Source: Oidiodendron maius Zn
Taxonomy: Eukaryota; Ascomycota; Leotiomycetes; Myxotrichaceae
Length of the DNA stretch: 64,000 nucleotides
Reading direction: 5' to 3'
Assembly: GCA_000827325.1 (NCBI GenBank)
Contig: KN832876.1
Span: 1,922,001 to 1,986,000 of the forward strand
Below are positions 11,505-26,455 of this stretch, piece after piece (position 1 is the stretch's first letter; each line of letters begins with the position of its first letter). The notes beneath the pieces are model-generated. The model did no database searches. It was not told the origin of the DNA and worked only from the letters and a program-made list of their open reading frames with translations. The translations under genes were made by a program, and so were the position numbers.

Positions 11505-14029
11505 CTCGCCGCTGGAGTACCCAGTGCCAAGAGAATCCTTCTGACACTATTTCTGTGCTGGCATTGGATGAGTGCTTACTTGAAGGATGCACGATGCTCA
11601 GCCAAAGGTCGTTGGGATGTGGGAAAGTCGGCTGACGAGTTGTTCGATATTGATATATGTCCTGGGCTCGCAATGCAGTGAGCGCCAGCAATGGAGAAAT
11701 GGGACCTAGAGCTGATCAAAGGCTCGGAAAGCAACCCTAGCAGCAGTTAGCATCCTGGGTGAGAAATATTATTCACAGGAGTCATCGGACAAGAATGGTA
11801 CTAAGCCACTACTGTAAATCTTGTCAGATCACTTTTGCAAATCGACGGCGCCTTCATACGGCGATATTGACATAGTCTCATCAATTCCCCAAGCTGAAGG
11901 CAGAATATCTAGAAAGACACTACTAGATGATAGGTGCTTACCAGTCAGGAGACCAACGTTCAGGTTTGTAGTCGAATAGGATCGAACTCGGGTGATGCAG
12001 CTCGAGGTTGTGGCGGCGAAGGCGTTGAGTCAACAGAGTGAATGACGCTACGGAGTTTTGAGGTGTTTTGTAGATGGGGTTTGGATGCTCAGGCTTGTCG
12101 TTGATCTAGGCAGATAGGGCAGGCTTTGTCTAGTCGAACCAAAGAGCTTTGTGGGAAGAGAAGGAGCAAGCGAGAACGCGAAGCGTTGTATTCTTGCAGA
12201 AAGAAGGTGAATGATCATCAGGGAAAGCGCATGCAAGGCACTGAGGTCGATAATTGTTTGGCGGAAGAGGTAATTCACTTTAGTTGTCAATGACGGCCAA
12301 GTCCATCCTCTCCGTGGTGTTGCAGGACGGTGCGCAACGCCTTCCACATGGCCATGGCAATGCAAAATAAAAGAGTAAGAGGCATACTTAAAGGGTGTTC
12401 CTTCTGTAGTAGTTTGTATTGATGAGGAAATGTAATTACATTGCAGACAGTGCGTTAGAACGATCCAAGCTGCAGGAGGAGAAATATTCTGATGAGAAGT
12501 AATGACTGACTTTTGACGAGCACATTGTCAATTATGCGGATATACGCCACCTACCCTATATCATCTTTCATGTTCAAATACGATACAAAGAATCATTGGC
12601 CTACTTAGGCGCAAAGTGCACCAGGAATTTTAGCGGAAGAGACTACATTACTACTGATCGGGTATGAGAGGTCCAGGCCATTATTTTGGGATTAGGGAAG
12701 GTGATATTTGAGAGTCAACAAAAATTCGAGCACTGTTGTCATCCATGAATTGAGAGCTACACATCTGGTGAAATGGTGTTTATATGGGCTGGCGGGGCAA
12801 ATCATCTTCCTTAGTCATAACTGACCTAATCTACAGCGCTTCCGTCCGGTACGAACTGCCCAACACTAGCAGGGGTAAGCGGTCCAATAATACATCTCAT
12901 TTAACCTTTATTCATTGCACTATCGTCCGAATTAGGAAAAGTAAAGCACAATATTATGTATTTTCCTGATTATCAAATCAGACGGGAGTATTTGCAGAAT
13001 CCCTACTAGCGTGGGCAGCTTGTACCGGACGAGGGGATAACTACGTTTGGAGGCCCCCTTGTCTTAACCGAGCTGCTGCTGCACGACTCAAGTAGATTCA
13101 ACCCTGCCCTGCCAAACCGACAGGATCCGAAACTTCGGAGAGATTTATTCCCGGTCTTCGTCTCTACGTCACAGCTCATACAAAATCTCCCCCTGTCATA
13201 TCTCATAGCGTGCAGGGTCAGGCAACCCTTAGTTGGGAAAGGATGGCCTCCATGCAAGATGCGGACGGCGTTTTATGCAGCATTCGCCCACCCGTCACGC
13301 ATCAGCCATGGATGGTCACTGTGGAACATGCTGCACTTCTCAAGTGTTATTGGCCTAGTTGTGGACATATCCCTTCTATCGCTCCAAGTCAGATGCGAGA
13401 AGGCTGATTGATCTTTCCTGTCACCATTCCCATTCTCTGTATTCCAGTCACTGCAAAGCAAGAGCGTCGTTCTTTAGTGTCCTCACTAATATTTTCCAAT
13501 TACGACCGAAGGCGCTGCCTCCTTCATTGACCAGACGATATGCAGGTCATGTAAGAAAAGCACGTCCCTGCTCACATTATCTGGGTTGAAACTTCTCTTG
13601 GCTGTTACTTGAATTATGTATTATATCTCAATAAGATTAAATAATTACTACTTTTCATTCTAGTTTCATTCATTCCTGAAGGCACATCTTATGGTCTTTC
13701 CCTTTGCTCATTTCTCGCTGCTGTCTTATTCCTACAAAGTCAGGTTCACAACCTGGTTTTCCTTCTGCCAACCAATAGAACAGTTTCAACAAATTTTGCT
13801 GTAGAGGACATTGCCAGTGGGTTGTACTCTATCCAACCAGAGAAAGCCCTTAACTTGGTAGTGCAATTAGATCAATTTAAGCCAAACCTCCGATGCCACA
13901 ATAAACTTTTTAATATGTCGAACGCCCTTTAAACCATTCACCGCAATCGATTTATTGCTTCTCAATTACTTATAGTTATTGAGAAATATTACTCCTTGCT
14001 CCAGTTCCTCGTTGACTCACGAGACACTC
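11505..14029. other. Intergenic, no supported gene
   Basis: This stretch of about 2.5 kb contains only short, compositionally random frames on both strands. No family was recognised and no frames could be linked by plausible introns. The part around 13600-14000 is AT-rich. Confidence 0.5.
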
Positions 14030-14454
14030 TCAGAAATCAAACGTCAAATCTGAGTGAGTTTGAAGGCCCTCCTCCGTGGCCATGAAGTTGAGAGGTGTTG
14101 GTTTGGCAATCGTCGGGAGTGGGTGTGGGAGTGCATCCTTAATGATCCACGCGCTCATTCTGTCACTTGCGCAGATGGTCTCCCTGGCAAGATAATGCAC
14201 GGATCCGTTTTCAAGATAAGGCACATATATCTCGTGCGCGCTGTGAATTGAGCCGGAAGCCATCACCACTTGGGAATCACGACCATCTGCCTGATTCGAG
14301 TTAGTTCGATTATATTGATAAAATGGCAGTCTCAGACATGGAAGCTCACCAAACAATGTGCGCAGGGGGCGTTATTAACCCATACCCAATTTGGGCAATT
14401 GTAGGTCAGCCAGTACTTGCATCGATACTTATAATAGCCCCCGGAGCCACTCAT
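14030..14454 (-). CDS. Small Cys/Trp-rich conserved protein of unknown function
   Basis: This two-exon gene encodes 121 residues: 14454-14350 and 14290-14030 on minus. The intron (14349-14291) has a GTGAGC donor, an AACTAAC branch point and a CAG acceptor, and is in phase 0. The N-terminal exon is strikingly ordered: MSGSGGYYKYRCKYW, then NCPNWVWVN and APCAHCL. The four cysteines (positions 12, 20, 31 and 34; spacing C-x7-C-x10-C-x2-C) could bind a zinc ion. The second exon encodes a less distinctive tail ending SDLTFDF. There is no signal peptide or membrane segment. I recall similar short conserved proteins starting MSGSGGYYKYRCK in many filamentous ascomycetes, but none with a known role. 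The motif and the good intron make it a real gene; its function is unknown. Confidence 0.8.
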
Positions 14455-16510
14455 TTTGAGGAAACTATTTCCTGATTGGGACTGAGTATACAGAAGTTCA
14501 CGGCACAATAATGAAAAGAAGATGGTAGTTCCAGAGACGGACTCTGGTCAGATGACGGCGCGAAAGCTGGTGTAGAGCTAGAAGCAGGACGGGACCTCTG
14601 GCTATCAAAAAAAAAAGAAGACAGATCGAAGACTAGGAATATATATATATATATACATACAGATATGAATATATTTATACGACTGGCGAGATGCCAGAGC
14701 CGCGGTGTACCATATTGCAACACGCAGGGCCCTTACATACCTATGCAAATAGCAGCTTTACCCACACTAACTAACTGCAGCTGCGAGGATAAGCAGGGTC
14801 CGTTGGTTGCGGGACGACCCAGGACCCTAGTTGGTGCTACTCTTACTCCCACAACACGCCTCATCCGTCGTCGCAGAGTAGTCGGGGAAACGACAGATTG
14901 GGCCAAGGCATCTCGTCATTCCAAGTGACAGGCTGATGTCTGGATTGTAGATTTCCCACCCTGTGATTCGGCCAGCAGAAGCATATTATTTCTGATCCGG
15001 GATATGCGGCGGGTAAAGGTGAGACAGGAAGATATCAATGTTCGCACGTGTGCGGAGAACGGTGATATCTCCATCATGCAAAAATCTTTCTTCCCGTCAG
15101 CCTCCCCTGCCTGCAGTGACAAACGCCGACATTGTTAAGGATCTCGGCGTCGAGATTGGGTGTGACCGAGGACATGTGGCGTAGGCCGAGGACCTCGTCT
15201 TCGATCTTCGGTTTAAGCCGTGGGCTCCCTGATAATAACTGTCGTTACTATAATCAAACAGGAGTGGTACCGCATGTCTCGCACGCCGTACTGGACGTGC
15301 GAGAGGGAGGGAGAGAAATGGGGCGTTTTCCACAAGGGAGAAACACGGCGAGGGTATGAATAGGAAGGCGATGAACCAACACTGAGATGGAAAAAAAAAT
15401 TTCAGGGTCTCAATTGAACAGTCTCCGAGCGTCACACACATGTCTCCGATCGAAAGAGCCTCAACTACTGCGCCATGCCAGAGAATACAGAACCTCCGTA
15501 GGAACCAAGATGCCCCAGTTCCCCATGCCCACACCCCGCTTCCCACGCCCACATCCAACGCGTTTGTACTCCGTCGAGCTTCACCAGCCTCATTTTGCTC
15601 CCTCAGATACCGCGCAGTACAGCCAGGCAAAGGCTACCGCATAGCAGAGCTCACGGTTCTTGGCCTGGGACTCACCGGATGCTGGCGCTCCTATTCCGTG
15701 ACCTGCTCACTGGCTACTCATACACCCACCTCTCTGCGAGGGAGACCTCAGTGAGGAAAAGGGGGCTGCATCGAGCGGGGGGGCACGGCCTGGGAACAGC
15801 ATGCGAGTCGACGTGAACCCTCCATGAGTTCGCTGCACTCCCTCGCCCGGCCAATCTGGAACTGTGTGATACGGCCTCCATCGGCCAGACACTGCTCTCC
15901 ATCGGCATATGGATATCAGGTTGAAGAACACGAGGAAGCTAGGTTGGTTGACGACCGGCTGCCGAGTTAATCGGCCAAGATCTCGACTCCTCCTACCTTG
16001 CCAGAGCCGTTTGATTCCTGCAGCAACTGGCTTAGTGGTTGGGGGATGGGGGCCGGGAACAGCCCTGTCTTTGCAGTAATTCGCCCAGCTATGGTGGATT
16101 TCCATCGCGCCTTGCATTGCATAATCTCCTGCACTATTTTATTTGATATAAGACCCTGGACGCTACGTGGATCGCAATAATCTCAGTGGCATATTCACGC
16201 CACTTCTATCACCCTTATCGTATATCAGCCAGTTGATTGGAATATACTCGATTTTTGCTAGGTGCGGAGTTCTATGTTCTTCTCTCCATGATAAGTCTTG
16301 CGAATAGGAATACTCCCATACTGGAGTGAGCGACTCCCAGATGTTTCAGAATATGCAACAGGCCTGATACAGTTACTACTGGAATCTAGCTTTTGCTTGT
16401 GAAGCTCCACGCAACAGAACGCCGAGGACCCCCCAAAGATGCCAGCTGAAGTCTAATGTGCCAATATGGTACGAGATAGTAGAATAGATATCATCCAGTA
16501 ATCAAATTCT
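14455..16510. other. Intergenic, no supported gene
   Basis: About 2 kb lies upstream of the small Cys/Trp gene and downstream of PRP43. It has an (AT)n run at about 14638-14655 and several minus-strand frames (up to 177 codons at 15097-15630) of random composition. Nothing could be assigned. Confidence 0.5.
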
Positions 16511-18953
<2,443 letters not shown>

Positions 18954-19131
18954 GATTGAGTCGGGTTATGTTGCTTGGAGGAAGGCGCCTGGCGACGCAA
19001 GGCTGAAGAAAATTGTCGAAAAGTCCAATGGGCGATAGTAAAACACGCTAGTCCTAATTAAGCTTATCCACGGGATGTTCTCTGGATTCATCACAACAAC
19101 CTCATCTCACCACCAACGCAGAATAATAACT

Positions 19132-19758
19132 ATGGCCAACGCAGATTCTCCCGATCCTTCAACGGATCTCCTACCTGTCACCAATGCAGATGAAGAGGTT
19201 GATCCAATTGCACCTGCCCCAGAACCAAAACTTCCGACGCGAAAAGACGCCTCTCTGAAGGAGTTTCTTGCCAAAATGGATGATTATGCGCCAATAGTGA
19301 GGTCCTGCACCCTCTTCACATGATCTAGCTAACGTCATTCGTAGATCCCCGATGCTGTTACCAACTACTACCTCACAAAGGCTGGATTACCTCCACCTCC
19401 CCAGACTGACCCCCGTCTTGCGCGCCTTCTAGCTCTTGCCACACAGAAATTCATCGCTGATATTGCAGCCGACGCCTACCAATACTCGCGCATCCGATCT
19501 TCCAATTCATCTAATGCGAACAACCCAATGGGCAATTTAGGAGCTGCTGCTGGATTCCCTGTACCAGGTCAGCCTGCTACCGCTCCTGGCAGCAAGGAAC
19601 AGCAGGGAAGAGGTGGACCTCTCGGCATCCAACGACCTGGCTATGGCGGAGGCGGGCAAGGAGGGAGTCAGAATAGAACTGTCTTAACTATGGAAGACTT
19701 GGGGATGGCAGTTGGCGAATATGGCGTCAACGTTAAACGGGGGGAATTTTACCGCTGA
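19132..19758 (+). CDS. TAF10: TFIID/SAGA subunit TAF10
   Basis: TAF10 is a histone-fold subunit shared by TFIID and SAGA, acting in RNA polymerase II promoter recognition. The exons are 19132-19296 and 19345-19758, giving 192 residues. The intron is 48 nt, with a GTGAGG donor, a CTAAC branch and a TAG acceptor. The histone-fold core starts at [13 protein letters not shown] and continues across the junction as [10 protein letters not shown], then [17 protein letters not shown] Gly/Pro/Gln-rich insert separates it from the C-terminal helix ([15 protein letters not shown]). The start MANADSPDP was chosen over an upstream in-frame Met at 19075. The promoter is shared with PRP43. Confidence 0.95.
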
Positions 19759-20253
19759 TAGATTGGATTTGCATCGGAATGGCGTTTGGACTATCGGGCG
19801 TTAGATACATGGCTTACTATCCATCGGCTATGTTCCAAAACAATATACCAGGGAACGTGCACGATTGAGAATGGGATATAAAATTGGATTTGCAAGCAAC
19901 ATGTAGACTCCCAAGTGAGATTATCTGATCTATATCCTGGGAATCTTCGACTATCCACGTAGGGATATTTCAGAGCTATCAATTGTTTATAAGCTCTTGA
20001 ACCTCTTGAGAACTTAACCCTGTGCGGAGCAGGAGGTATAGCAGTACATGATGGTGTCTAGACCACGTGTCTCAAGAATTCGGTAGCCCGATTTGATCTC
20101 CAGGATTATATATAAATTCACCACCAAAGAAATCAGGTATGCTCAGAGTACAAATAGTTCAACAACGTCCCGCAGAATAGTTGAACATCCCAGTGTCAGG
20201 CATTAGGAGAATCATCACTCCTATAAATGCCGAATATATGGGCATCATCTCGG
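19759..20253. other. Intergenic, convergent TAF10 and RSM19 ends
   Basis: About 495 bp between the two stop codons, AT-rich, with no credible frame. Presumably it holds 3' UTRs. Confidence 0.6.
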
Positions 20254-20687
20254 CTACTTGTTCTTGCTCAATTTATATGTAAACCGCTTTCTTGTCCTGA
20301 TATAATGTCAGGCGAATTTAATCAAGCACAATCCCTGGATAGGTGTACTTACGGCGAGAATTCTCCCAACTTATGTCCAACCATGTCCTCCGTTATCGTT
20401 ATATCATGATATATTTTCCCATTGTGCACTTGGAATTTTAATCCCACGAAGTTCGGTAGTATCGTTGCAGACCTTGCTTGTGTCTTGATAGGAACAACTT
20501 TCTGCCCAGGGACAACGCGGACAATTGGGAGGCTATGCGTGGTTAGAGTTTAGGTGGACAGGTTGAGAGCAGTTAGCTTACGGGACAATATTAGGCCCTG
20601 TAGAGGATTAGCATGCTTCAAATGAGACCGGGCATCAATCTTACCCTTCCAGACCGAACGCGCTAGAAGCGTACGAGTGGGAAACAT
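20254..20687 (-). CDS. RSM19: Mitochondrial small ribosomal protein uS19m
   Basis: This is the mitochondrial ribosomal protein S19 homologue, a component of the small-subunit head. The gene is split into four exons on minus: 20687-20645, 20597-20582 (only 16 nt), 20532-20353 and 20296-20254. They encode 93 residues with frame kept at all three junctions. The protein starts [19 protein letters not shown], then shows [11 protein letters not shown] and the S19 signature region [20 protein letters not shown] followed by LGEFSPTRKRF. Each intron is 47-56 nt, with GTAAGN or equivalent donors and CAG/TAG acceptors. The longest single exon is just 60 codons, so the gene is easy to overlook. It is divergent from MRE11, with start codons 298 bp apart. 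Confidence 0.93.
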
Positions 20688-20984
20688 CTTCCGACTTTGA
20701 AATTTCAATGGACAGTCGTCTCACAGAGGGATATAAAAAGTTCGGGAGAATGCCATCCAATGAGGACTCGCATAATTATTACGTAATGAATCTGCACTTC
20801 GCGTCTCCCCAGATTGTCCCTGTCCTGCCTGGAGCACGTCGACCTGTCCCGCGCGATATTTCAACCGAAATAAAGAAGAAACCGAATTCTACGCGATTAT
20901 ACACTCATAAATATTACTCGGATGAAGTCTGTAGCAATTTTGTGTCTCCGGAGATGATGCGAGACTGAACTTGCAGCCTTCAAG

Positions 20985-23190
20985 ATGCCTCTTACTGGTA
21001 CTTTGTAGCATACTGACTTTTGGAGCCTGAACTAATTTGCTGGCAGCTGCGGACACAATTCGTATTCTTGTCGCTACAGATAGTCATGTGGGATATGAAG
21101 AGAGAGATCCCATCCGGAAGGACGATAGCTGGCGTAGCTTCGATGAAGCAATGAAGCTAGCCAAAACAGAAGACGTCAGTATACAGTAGCTAGAAGCGAC
21201 ATTCCTCTGACAAGGTTATAGGTTGATATGGTCCTCCTAGCTGGTGATTTATTTCACGAGAATAAGCCTTCCCGAAAAGCCATGTACCAGGTTATGCGGT
21301 CCCTGCGAATGAACTGTCTTGGAGACAAACCATGCGAACTCGAAATGCTTAGCGATGCCAGTGAAGTCTTGAACGGGCCACATGTCAACTATGAAGATCC
21401 CGATATAAATGTCGCTATACCGGTGTTCTCTATCCATGGAAATCATGATGACCCAACTGGAGATGGTCACTACTGCTCTCTCGACCTGCTACAAATCTCG
21501 GGCTTGCTTAACTACATTGGACGAATTCCCGAATCGGACAAAATCGAAGTCAAGCCAGTTCTTTTACAAAAAGGACATACAAAACTAGCTCTCTACGGAA
21601 TGAGTAATGTTAGAGATGAGCGTCTCTTTCGGACGTTCCGAGATGGCAATGTCAAAATCTACAGGCCCAGTGTCCAACAAAAAGATTGGTTCCACATGAT
21701 GGCCGTTCATCAAAATCACCATGCCTATACTGAAACTGGGTATCTTCCTGAGAACTTTCTTCCAGCGTTCATGGATCTCATAATTTGGGGCCATGAGCAT
21801 GAGTGCCTTGTTGAACCTCGCTTCAATCCTGAGATGCAGTTCCACGTTATGCAGCCTGGTTCATCCGTCGCGACATCCTTGGTCCCTGGAGAAGCTGTGC
21901 CGAAACATGTTGCAATTGTCAGCGTTACTGGGAAAGAATTCAAAACCAAAACCTACCGCATCAAGAGCGTTAGACCTTTCATCACGAAGGAAATTGTCCT
22001 CGCGGATGAACCAAGATTTAGGAAGCTTGCGCAAGTGAAGGATAACAGACAGAAGATTACTATAGAGCTAACAAAGGTAGTCAATGAGTTGATTGATGAG
22101 GCCACGAAGGAGTGGGAGAATATTCAAGATTCTGACGATCACCCAGAGGAAATACCTCTCCCGCTGGTTCGGTTAAGGGTTGAATATTCTGCTCCTGAAG
22201 GAGGCAAGTTCGATTGTGAAAACCCGCAGCGATTTTCGAACAGATTCGTTGGCAAGGTGGCTAATGTAAATGATGTGGTACAATTTCACAGGAAGAAGAC
22301 CATAACCAGTAAGCTTCAGCTTATTATATGTCGACTCCATACTAACCAAACCAGGACGTGACAAAATTGAGAAAATTGTGCCTGGGGAAGAAGTTCTTGC
22401 CTCTTTGGATGCTGATAATGTGAAAGTTGAGAAGCTGGTTCAGGAGTTTTTGACAGCTCAGTCTCTCAAAATCCTGCCGAAAGCGCCTCTCGGTGATGCT
22501 GTCACGCAGTTCGTCGATAAGGATGACAAACACGCTATGGAATCGTTCATTAATGAGAGCCTCTCAGCACAAGTTAAAGAAATGCTTGCTATGGATGAAG
22601 ATGCGAATGAAGACGATCTTGACGCCATCATGGAGCGGCTACGTCAAAAACAAGAAGAACAATTTGCCGCTGGTATTCGGATGAGACCGAGGAGAAGAGG
22701 GAACCTAAAGCCGCGCCCTGCCAATTGGGATTCGGATCTTGATGGTGACTGGGAAGATGCTCCCGGGGCGTACGAGATGAGCGGAGGAGATGAGGACCCT
22801 GCAAGACCAGGCAGTGATGATGATGCGCCAATGGCTTCTGCTGCGGTTCCGGCAAGAAAGGTTCCTGCAAAGAAAATACCAGCGAAGAGGGCGCCGGCAA
22901 AGTCTCGGGCTGCGCCGAATGCCAAAGCCCCAGCCAAGGCGCCTTCAAAGACAAGCACGAGAAGTCGAAATAAGGTCTTAGAACCAAGTGATGACGAAGA
23001 CGACGTTGTTATGCTTGATGATAATCCACCGCCAGTGAAATCCCAGCCTCAGAGGGCTGCCAGGACTCGTCAGACCCAACTTAACTTCTCGCAAACGCCT
23101 AAGACCCAAAACGCGATGGAATTAAGCGATGATGAGATCTCTGATGATGATGCGTTTGAGCCGATGGCTTCTTCCTCGAGAAGGAGATGA
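20985..23190 (+). CDS. MRE11: DNA double-strand break repair nuclease Mre11
   Basis: Mre11 is the nuclease of the Mre11-Rad50-Xrs2/Nbs1 complex, which acts in DNA break resection, checkpoint signalling and telomere maintenance. The exons are 20985-20997 (13 nt), 21047-21174, 21222-22308 and 22355-23190, giving 687 residues. The phosphoesterase motifs are [31 protein letters not shown] and WGHEHEC, with the capping domain after them. The C-terminus carries acidic patches (DEDANEDDL) and a Lys/Ala/Pro repeat region ([16 protein letters not shown]), as in other fungal Mre11 tails, then ends [13 protein letters not shown]. The start MPLT sits in a tiny first exon. Joining it to AADTIRILV matches the family's N-terminus. 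An 86-codon frame at 20708-20968 lies in the leader. Confidence 0.95.
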
Positions 23191-24099
23191 GTATTAATAT
23201 TGCACAGGAATGAACGTATGACTTGAACGAAGACAAAATGACTCTGGAATCTAGCTAGCATTGGTGTTTAGAAGGGTGAGATCCGAGAGACTTGGGCCAT
23301 GCCAATGGTATACTCTCGGACTAGTATCAGGAGAGTTATTAGGATTGCCTAGTCACCCGCGAAGCATACTCAGATACTTAGATAGCCAAAATCAGACAGC
23401 AAGCCGAAAATGGCCAACGTCATATACTTTTAATATGCGAATTGTAGGCTGACGCACCGACGAGTGTAAAATTGGCCCGCTACTTATAGTCTGTTGAAGC
23501 ATCACTTGGATATAATCACGCAAGTTTCAGTTTGGGGACCTGACGTCTGTATATCAGATTAAGAAAAATTATGCATACCAGCGGGAGTATCTTGGGTCAG
23601 GTCAAGCTGGTTAAGAGGAGGCAGGCACTAATAATACCGCGCAACAAAAGACGTATGCCTGCTGGGTCGAACTACCTGCCTTTTGATTTTTAATACGTCC
23701 ATCTCACTTTCTTAATGTATTTCACGTTTTCTTACTCCAGTTTATCTATCAGGAGCGATAGATGCTGTTTGTTTCGTATATATATGCTTTGTACTTTAGG
23801 TCGTGGCCTGCTTGCTCGCTAAAGTAGGGGAGTGAATGCTCATATCGCTAAACAACTGATCAAAGACAGGTAAAGGTTAGACTGATTATACAATAGAATT
23901 ACCCAGGTCACTGGCCCTATAATTTGCACCAATAATGATAGACGAAAATACCTCGTCCCTTGGTCGACGCACCCCTCGACATGTCAGCCACGGGATCAAG
24001 TTCCTGCCCGGAGTCATAATGAGCAAATTCGCCATCAGTATTATTGCCAGGACATCTAACGCGGCACTCTTCAAATAGTCCAACGGACCTAGAAGGAAA
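23191..24099. other. Intergenic, convergent MRE11 and TBF1 ends
   Basis: About 0.9 kb of AT-rich sequence with only short random frames, including one on minus at 23886-24122 that overlaps the TBF1 stop. No gene is supported. Confidence 0.55.
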
Positions 24100-26455
24100 C
24101 TAAAACGTCGTTCGTCCAACATCTGAAGAGTTTACCCCAATACTCTGGAGGCTGTCAGCGGTGGCAGCCATTAGTCTTTGTCGCAATAACTCTTCTTCGC
24201 TCAGCTGAGGAGCAGTTGATTGTTGATTATCAGGCTCAACAACATGGAGCTTCTCTGGGGTATTTAGGCTGTCGTGAGAGAGTTGGCGGGAAGTATCTGG
24301 AGTCTGTATCCGTGAGTCTTGACTGCGAGCATGGGAATTGCTCTGATCCTGCATCCCGCCTGCTAGGGCCATAATGCCGTTGAATCGGGCCTGCTCCTCA
24401 TCACTAGCTAACCGTGCCCGTTCCTCTGCTTCTTTCCTTGCAGCCTGACTTGGTGCACGCGTTTTGAGTTCGCCAGTTACGCATTGTAGGTAGTATGGGA
24501 CTTCGATGTTGCTCTTTAAAAAGAACAGCTTGAGATTCCTCGCTTTGTCCTTTAACTGTACCTGGTTCCGATCTTTTAGAATATTATTAACTGTACCATC
24601 CGGCCCGTACAGTGCAAGAATTTGGCTCCAGTGGGGTCCTTTGACCTGATCGAGACCTGCCATTAAAGCATGTTCCTCATCCGTGCTCCAGGGGCGTCTC
24701 TGGCTGGGTAGGCCCGGCCGTCGATTATTTCCCGGATTTGCCTTTGCTACAGCAGCTTGCCGAGCCCGCTCATATAAGACTTGGGTAGGCGCACTTTGTG
24801 TGGGATAAGGTGCATTCTCTGCAGGATATTGGGGCTGATAAAGCCCGTTCTGACCTTGCGGATGGTACGTCTGCTGTAGTTGGGGCTGCAGATTGGGCTG
24901 AACTTGCTGTGATGGTTCGTGCTGTAGCTGTTGTAGTTGCTGTTGTTGCTGCTGTTGTGGCGACTGCTGCTGGTGGTTTTGAAGCTGTTGTAAATCTATC
25001 CTGAATTAGCCAAGAGTATCATAGATCGACTTATTTACGAACCTCCATTGTGCTCCTGTGGGCTGCGGTATTGACTCTGAGCATAAACACTTCGAAGAGC
25101 CTCCTGAGCTGCAAGTTCCGCTTGCACTGATATATCATCTTCTATTTGCTTCTGAACTGGCAGTGAATTTTCGTGCTGACGGGTATTGCTATTAAGTGGA
25201 TCTAGAGGTGTTGGTAATGCAAGACTATGTCGTTTCAAATAAACTGTAATTAATGGCTCATGGACCGAGTTTAGATGCCCACTGAGACTTCGCAAAAAGT
25301 CCTCCCAATCATACTTTTCGGACAGCAGCTCTACAATACCGTGAGCCAAATTCTAGGGGATTGGGAAGTGGGACTTACGGATCGACTCCACATCACTTGT
25401 CTCATTCATGAGAAGTTCTCTTCGCGCCCTTACCGCCCTAATGAACTCCAACTCATTCTGCGATAGAGGGATACCAAGATGCCTCCTAGAGAGGAGATCG
25501 TCAAGGCTAGCTGGGAAAAAGTCATCCAATAGGTCTTCTTTGGTCTTTTCCTGCTCCTCTTGCAAAACTGCAGAGAGAAACATCTGCGTCTTGAGGTTTA
25601 TATATAGCTGGCCAGGCTTCTCCTCTAAGGGTGCGCCATCAGGAGCAAATGTTTCGAGGAAATTATCGTTGAGTTCATAGAATCCCACCTCCTGTCCGCC
25701 GAAAACACTAGCTGCAAATATTGCAAGATTCGCGGTATGGATGGTCGCACGGTGATTCGGTTCGTCAATGCTGAGCTCATCGGCGGACAAAAATGGGACA
25801 TATGGAGAGTACATCTTCTTGGCGTGGTCAAAAAGCGATTTAAGGGTAGCGTATGATTGTCCTGCCTCGGATTCGGGTTCTTGAATAATTTTGATAGTCT
25901 CTTCGTATGGCCCTCTGCCCAGTGTAGTAAGGATCTGGATGGCCTATGGAAAGCGGGTATCAGACACGGTTTGCACATTATAGCAAAGTCTTGCAACTTA
26001 CAAGGCTTTCCAACATCGGAAGGCTGAGGGTTCGTGCAAGGAGATGTGTTTCGGGGATCAGATCACGACTCTGCCTTAGTGGTGGTATACCTTGTTCGCC
26101 CTGGTTCCCTCCAGCGTCGTTTAGAACCGTATCGCTCAATGACTCCTCAATATGTCGTGCCGCCGCCGCTGCTGCTTGTGCAAAAAGTGCTCCCATATCG
26201 TCGTCTGTGGTGGAGATTGATGCTACCCTCTGTCTTTTCTCTCCGGTATCCACAGGCTCTTCTGAACGTCTTCGCTTCAAGGAAGCCGAAGGGGATTGTG
26301 AACCCGATTGCGGCGGGCATTCTGGCTCGTGTTTGATTACGACGCCTATATAGTATCACTGATTAGCACATCTCTAGTCGTCGCAGCAGCGTTGAGGGCC
26401 AGAATCCCCTTTGGCTGTCCCACCAGGACATACCGTCATCCCCAACGGACGCCAT
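24100..26455 (-). CDS. TBF1: TTAGGG-repeat binding factor Tbf1 (Myb/telobox)
   Basis: Tbf1 proteins bind TTAGGG-type DNA through a C-terminal Myb/telobox domain and act at telomeres, subtelomeres and promoters. Exons on minus are 26455-26434, 26345-26002, 25943-25379, 25330-25039 and 25000-24100, giving 707 residues. A helical TRF-homology-like dimerisation region lies at roughly residues 120-340 (LFDHAKKMY, VPFLSADELS and LFLSAVLQ-like helices). A Gln-rich linker encoded by CAG/CAA runs follows, then the Myb domain near 510-570 (RRPWSTDEEHAL, KDRNQVQLKDKARNLK). The telobox VQLKDKARN is diagnostic. The intron at 25038-25001 is the least certain, because a GTTCGT/GATAG alternative also keeps frame. 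The start MASVGDDG is in a 22-nt first exon, though the frame is open further upstream. Confidence 0.87.

Noticed and set aside
11971-12000. B-box-like GATCGAACTCG
   Set aside because: No cloverleaf could be built around it on either strand.
15097-15630. 177-codon minus-strand frame
   Set aside because: No recognisable sequence, and overlapping frames on the other strand are about as long. Probably chance.
22628-22987. Long minus-strand frames opposite the MRE11 tail
   Set aside because: They are shadows of the Lys/Ala/Pro-rich and acidic MRE11 coding sequence on plus.
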